NCBI GenBank assembly: GCA_949284665.1
Contig: CASDWR010000076.1
Coordinates: 1-11,544 of the forward strand
Length of the DNA stretch: 11,544 nt
Origin: an uncultured Rikenellaceae bacterium
Lineage (GTDB): Bacteria > Bacteroidota > Bacteroidia > Bacteroidales > Rikenellaceae
Direction of reading: 5' to 3'
Shown: piece by piece, positions 7,862 through 11,544 of the stretch
Numbering within the stretch: the stretch's first letter is position 1
How the letters are laid out: the number at the start of each line of letters is the position of its first letter
Notes under the pieces: generated by a model
The model's input: the letters and a program-made list of their open reading frames with translations, nothing else
Told to the model about the DNA's origin: nothing
The model's database searches: none
Position numbers and translations under genes: made by a program

Positions 7862-10729
7862 TTATTGGAAATCGGTCATTCGGATAATGGTTCGCCGATC
7901 GCCCGAATAGACGACTTTCAACTCCCTTTCCGAAGGCAGGGGTGTTTCTGTTGTCAACTGCGACCGTGGAGCTATCGTATACTCTTCCATCGGGCCATCG
8001 TTGATTCCAATTCTTACGCGGATCGCCTCATCCGAAAGATTTTCAAGCAAATTAATCATTTTTGTTCTACCTTGGGGTACGGAGGCTACGAAATATCCCG
8101 TTCCGCATGCCTCGTCCCCTGACCGAACGATATCACTACCACCCCGGCTGTAAGAGAACGGAGCAAAAGGACGACGGCCATACGGTTTGTACTGTACGCC
8201 AGGTTTTGAGTTCCACCCTCCATAAGAGCCTGCGTAACAGAATCCCAATTCATCAACCACTACCTTCAATGACTCTCTCTTTTCAAGAGGGATTATGGGG
8301 TATGGGTTAACGACAAGACCATTGTTTGCACCCGTTACAAGTCCGTCTTCCGATGCAAAATCGCCCCACCAGATCGGGTTTTCTATCAACTTATAGGGTT
8401 GGGGACGCATGTCGGACCCGGCATAACCGAGCAGGTTGCATAACATTTTTTCAGCTATCGGATCGAGACCGCAACGTGAAGTCAGATCGAAAGCGGACAG
8501 CAAAATCGATCCTTTTCCGCATACTACTTCACAAAGAGCCACTCCCGAAATTCCACGGCTGTAATCGGCCAGAATCTGTACCTTTGTCAAGTCGGCATTT
8601 CGCATGACAAAACCATCTGTGACGGGATATACGGCAGGAAAACCAGGTTTCGATTCATCGTACCCGGTATAGTCCGACCACAGGCGGAACATTTTTCTCG
8701 ACAAACCGCTGAAAACAGGATGTTCAGGACGTTCGATGTTGATATTCATTCCATCACAAAACGTATAACTCGGGGCAACGTATGTCGGATCGTTGTTGCT
8801 ATATACGAGCATTTCAGTTTGTACGGGAATCCACGACGTATCGAAATGACCGGCTTTCTGACGAAGGCAGACGATACGGCCGCCATTTTCGGCAAAACGT
8901 ACCAGTTCCCCGCTTTGCATAGCGAGACGTTCATCCCAACCGTATTCAGCAATCACCAACACATCAGACGCTTTCAAACTCTTCACATCGTCCACTGTTT
9001 CGTAATCGATACCCGACAAATTGAAGGCTGCAGCACATTTCCCTTCCGGATCATATAGTTTGATCGGTCGTCCAGAAACGACCGGCTCATTCCACCCACG
9101 TCCTGCAACAAACACTTCGCTCGAATTTGAAGAGACGACACGATCACCACACATAATCGAGCCTTGCAATGTATAGTAACCTGTCGGGATGTTTTCGGGG
9201 ACAGTAAGAATCAATTTATGTTCATACGTTCCATAATAAGGCACCGACGGGAGCTCAATTTCCCCCGATATTACGGGGATTCTATCGGCATTTTCGAGCC
9301 ACCAAACCACACGGGCATTGTCCAGATCACGATTCAGGTCATCATCGTTGACCACATGAGCCACAACCTGCAAGTCGGCACCGGCGTACACATTGGTTTG
9401 CCAATTCTCCCAGCTAAGCAACACCGGTTGATAGCTGATACCATACTGATAAGCTGCCGGTTTCGGTTTCATCTCGGCAAAACTCCGGACTCCGTCCCAG
9501 TCATGGAACATGATCGTAAAGGGCATAATGCCGCTCAAACGAGGATTGTGTACCCGCATGCGGCGGAACATTTCCGTTGCGCTCTTAAGCATGAATGCCT
9601 GGTATTCGAGAGCAGCCTGACTCTGTTCTTCAGCAGGCAAATGACCGGTCCAGCACTTTTGCGAACCGGGTTGTTTGGTACGGGAACAAAGATTGAATGC
9701 TCCATCGACTCCGGTATAATTTCCCACACACTCGGTAAAAGTGATGGCCTGTACACGGCCTTCATTCTGCCAAGCCTCCATATCCCGCAAATTAAGGTAG
9801 GTCAGGAAAGTATTGTAATACCACCCCCAATAGCGATGTACATCATAGACATCGGCGGCACGTCCCATACCATATCCTGCATTCCCGATATAAAGACGCG
9901 TATCGTCCCACTTGAGCAACTCTTTATGGGCTCGGCTCAAAAAGTCCATATATGCCTCTCCCACCGGGCCTTGCGTGGGCATCTCATTGGAAAGGGTATA
10001 AATCACCACCGACGGATGTGATACGAACGGGCCCAAATCCACCTCCTTGTACTTTTCGAGAGCTTCGTGCATATCCTGGGGAGGAGCTTCGCGCGTACCA
10101 CCTTTTGGACGTCCATAACGTCCACCGAATATCATCATTCCTTCTTCATCGCACACGTCCATCCAATTCTGATTGTCCGGGATGCGTATTATATTGATAT
10201 TCATCCCCTTCATAAACCGGACATAATCCCTTGCAAACTCTTTGCTTGCTTCGAGTTCCTCGGGTATGCCACGATGAGGAGGATTGATTGCATTTCCGCG
10301 CAGGAAGATTGGTTTCCCATTCAGGAGAAACCGGCCGTTCACCATTTCGAACTTTCGGAATCCCACTCTCACAACGGCATTGCTTCCTCCGCAATTTACC
10401 TCGAGTCGATAAAGATTGGGGGAAGAAGGAGTCCACAATTCGGCATTGATTCCATCGATACGGAAAGTCAACGCAGTATCCTGGACGACGGGCAATTTCA
10501 ATGCGGCGACCGTACCGTCCCAAATGACGGAATCATTTTGGCATGCAACGATTTTTGCATTCAGTTTCCCACGAAACTTTTTGTCGCTGGACAACCGCAC
10601 CTCCAGTTTTACATGATCATCCGAAGTCATCGGTACGACCTTTTCAATACGGAGCTGCGCCAATCCGGCGAAACAGGTCAAAATCGCTAAAGCTGTCAAA
10701 ACCGTGTATTTGAAACCTTTCTTTCTCAT
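7862..10729 (-). CDS. GH2-like glycosidase with glutaminase-like (GATase1/ThuA-type) domain
   Basis: The 955-residue protein has a type I signal peptide (cut near GLAQ, residue 25) and no lipobox. Residues 26-125 match the immunoglobulin-like domain of GH2 enzymes, ending in LWTPSSPNLY and VGFRKFEM. The following NGRFLLNGKPIFLRG (131-145) is the typical GH2 entry into the TIM barrel. Glu249 in TLSNEM fits the acid/base and Glu333 in ITFTECVG fits the nucleophile. The usual N-terminal jelly-roll sugar-binding domain of GH2 is missing: the mature protein begins directly in the Ig-like domain. After the barrel come an Ig-like sandwich (about 440-545), a Rossmann-like segment resembling a class I glutamine amidotransferase/ThuA fold (about 555-770: DVLVIAEYGWDE, AENGGRIV, GKGSILLSAFD), and an unassigned beta-rich region (775-955). 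GH2 members act on beta-galactosides, beta-mannosides, beta-glucuronides and others; the substrate here is not readable. It is the first enzyme gene after susD. Confidence 0.8.
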   Translation of the reverse strand: MRKKGFKYTVLTALAILTCFAGLAQLRIEKVVPMTSDDHVKLEVRLSSDKKFRGKLNAKIVACQNDSVIWDGTVAALKLPVVQDTALTFRIDGINAELWTPSSPNLYRLEVNCGGSNAVVRVGFRKFEMVNGRFLLNGKPIFLRGNAINPPHRGIPEELEASKEFARDYVRFMKGMNINIIRIPDNQNWMDVCDEEGMMIFGGRYGRPKGGTREAPPQDMHEALEKYKEVDLGPFVSHPSVVIYTLSNEMPTQGPVGEAYMDFLSRAHKELLKWDDTRLYIGNAGYGMGRAADVYDVHRYWGWYYNTFLTYLNLRDMEAWQNEGRVQAITFTECVGNYTGVDGAFNLCSRTKQPGSQKCWTGHLPAEEQSQAALEYQAFMLKSATEMFRRMRVHNPRLSGIMPFTIMFHDWDGVRSFAEMKPKPAAYQYGISYQPVLLSWENWQTNVYAGADLQVVAHVVNDDDLNRDLDNARVVWWLENADRIPVISGEIELPSVPYYGTYEHKLILTVPENIPTGYYTLQGSIMCGDRVVSSNSSEVFVAGRGWNEPVVSGRPIKLYDPEGKCAAAFNLSGIDYETVDDVKSLKASDVLVIAEYGWDERLAMQSGELVRFAENGGRIVCLRQKAGHFDTSWIPVQTEMLVYSNNDPTYVAPSYTFCDGMNINIERPEHPVFSGLSRKMFRLWSDYTGYDESKPGFPAVYPVTDGFVMRNADLTKVQILADYSRGISGVALCEVVCGKGSILLSAFDLTSRCGLDPIAEKMLCNLLGYAGSDMRPQPYKLIENPIWWGDFASEDGLVTGANNGLVVNPYPIIPLEKRESLKVVVDELGFCYAGSYGGWNSKPGVQYKPYGRRPFAPFSYSRGGSDIVRSGDEACGTGYFVASVPQGRTKMINLLENLSDEAIRVRIGINDGPMEEYTIAPRSQLTTETPLPSERELKVVYSGDRRTIIRMTDFQ

Positions 10730-10758
10730 CTTTTTTCACTCTTGGTTTTGATATTCAC

Positions 10759-10786
10759 CGGTTCGGAGGCGGATGCCTCCGAACCG
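10759..10786 (-). other. Perfect 12-bp stem-loop in the susD-to-GH2 leader
   Basis: The arms CGGTTCGGAGGC and GCCTCCGAACCG are exact reverse complements and enclose a 4-base loop. The stem ends 29 bases before the GH2-like start codon, within the 146-base gap after susD (10730-10875), which holds no gene. No T-run follows the stem on either strand, so it is not a standard intrinsic terminator. It could be an RNA processing, stability or partial attenuation element that sets the enzyme genes apart from susCD; that role is inferred. Confidence 0.7.
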
Positions 10787-10875
10787 ATGCATATCACCTA
10801 ATTAACCCAACTAATAAGATCCTAACTACAAACCTTTTTTATTATATACATGTCTGATTTTTTCGAATCGACAAA

Positions 10876-11544
10876 TTAGAACCAACCTTCGTTCTGTCCG
10901 AAATCGGGCATCGAATTCAAAGCATCCTGCGGGATCGGCCAATACCAGTAACGATAAGCATCAGCACTGTTCCATTTCTCGCGTGCTTTCGTATAATCGG
11001 TTTCCAGGTTGGGATCTTCGGATTGCGTATCGCCCTCGTATTTCCCGGCACGTTCCTGAAGCAGGCCCAGTCGTTTCAGCAAAGGCCAACGAACACCTTC
11101 GAAACAGAGTTCTCGCGCATACTCGTCAAGCAACATGTCGAGTGTCAACGGACCATTTTCGTGATCATTACCTGCACGTTCCCAGGTTTTGTTGTAATAC
11201 TCGATCGCTTTCGCACTGGAACCACCTTCTTTATGGAAATAAGCCTCGGAAGCCATCAGATACGTTTCGGCCAAACGGTACAGAATAATATCGCGGAATG
11301 TCGAGGTACGCTCGGGGTTATCGCCATTGGTCCATCCCAGATCCGCATGTTTCAAACAGTAAGGGTGCAGATTGGTGATGTAATTGTTCGGCGTTGAAAC
11401 CACCTTCTCGCCCAATACCTTACCTGAAGGCAGATTATCGGGATCGTTGTAATAGAATTCAAAGCGGAACAAATCTTTATAACGATTATCCTTATCCTGA
11501 TCATACAAACTGAGCAGATAGGTATTGGGATAAACACGCCCCCA
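10876..11544 (-). CDS. SusD/RagB-like outer-membrane glycan-binding protein, C-terminal part
   Basis: The frame is open from the right edge to the TAA at 10878-10876, giving the last 222 residues; the signal peptide and N-terminal half lie outside the window. SusD proteins are surface lipoproteins that cap a SusC TonB-dependent transporter and bind the target glycan. The evidence is the helical repeat RLAETYLMASEAYFH near residues 90-104 of the fragment, the family-typical ELCFEGVRWPLLKRLG (145-160), and the closing block YWPIPQDALNSMPDFGQNEG (201-220), which matches the usual SusD C-terminus of PIP, Asn-Pro-like turn and QN-G. The first in-frame start-like codon inside the window (TTG at 11508) is internal and is not the gene start. 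It is the most upstream gene seen and defines the locus as a PUL. A SusC gene is expected immediately upstream, beyond the right edge. Confidence 0.93.
   Translation of the reverse strand, partial: WGRVYPNTYLLSLYDQDKDNRYKDLFRFEFYYNDPDNLPSGKVLGEKVVSTPNNYITNLHPYCLKHADLGWTNGDNPERTSTFRDIILYRLAETYLMASEAYFHKEGGSSAKAIEYYNKTWERAGNDHENGPLTLDMLLDEYARELCFEGVRWPLLKRLGLLQERAGKYEGDTQSEDPNLETDYTKAREKWNSADAYRYWYWPIPQDALNSMPDFGQNEGWF

Noticed and set aside
9164..10021. A 285-codon plus-strand open frame, and several others of 100-240 codons opposite the two large enzymes
   Set aside because: All are antisense to genes with clear domain content and carry no family motif.
10759..10786. Stem-loop as a rho-independent terminator
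   Set aside because: No T-run follows the stem on either strand, and the genes on both sides are co-directional parts of one locus.
10730..10875. A Bacteroides-type promoter (TTTG / TAnnTTTG) in the gap after susD
   Set aside because: A TTTG is present, but no properly spaced TAnnTTTG element could be found by eye, so an internal promoter is not supported.
10876..11508. Start of the SusD-like gene at 11508
   Set aside because: The codon is an internal TTG and the frame stays open to the window edge, so the gene is truncated by the window rather than short.
1..11544. tRNA, rRNA, CRISPR arrays, insertion sequences, integrase or attachment sites
   Set aside because: No transposase or integrase coding sequence, repeat-spacer pattern or RNA gene was seen, and nearly all bases are accounted for by the six genes.

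Overview
The window is part of a polysaccharide utilization locus (PUL) from a member of the Bacteroidota, plausibly a gut Bacteroidales, though the species cannot be named from sequence alone. The phylum call rests on four things: a SusD/RagB-type protein at the right edge, a BACON-domain lipoprotein at the left edge, glycosidases carrying F5/8 type C (discoidin, CBM32-like) domains, and AT-rich leaders in front of most starts rather than strong Shine-Dalgarno sites. By eye the GC content is moderate. Every supported gene lies on the minus strand, so the locus reads from right to left.

In transcription order the layout is: the C-terminal 222 residues of a SusD-like glycan-binding protein (its start, and presumably a SusC partner, lie beyond the right edge); a 146-base gap containing a perfect 12-bp stem-loop; a secreted GH2-like glycosidase with a large non-GH2 C-terminal half; a 1015-residue multimodular clan GH-A-type enzyme; a GH20 beta-N-acetylhexosaminidase; a GH43-type beta-propeller lipoprotein; and the first 197 codons of a lipoprotein with tandem BACON domains that runs off the left edge. 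The gaps from the GH2-like gene to the GH20 gene are 9 and 7 bases, and later ones are 52 and 39 bases, which suggests one operon.

The likely division of labour is as follows. SusD and the BACON lipoprotein would handle glycan capture at the cell surface. The GH43-type lipoprotein would be membrane anchored. The three enzymes with ordinary signal peptides (GH2-like, clan GH-A, GH20) would trim imported oligosaccharides in the periplasm. The GH20 enzyme points to a glycan containing terminal beta-linked GlcNAc or GalNAc, such as a host or microbial glycoconjugate. The family, and hence the substrate, of the clan GH-A and GH2-like enzymes cannot be fixed here. No sulfatase, kinase, regulator, transposase, RNA gene or CRISPR array is visible. 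The most unusual items are the architectures of the two large enzymes and the SusD-to-enzyme stem-loop.
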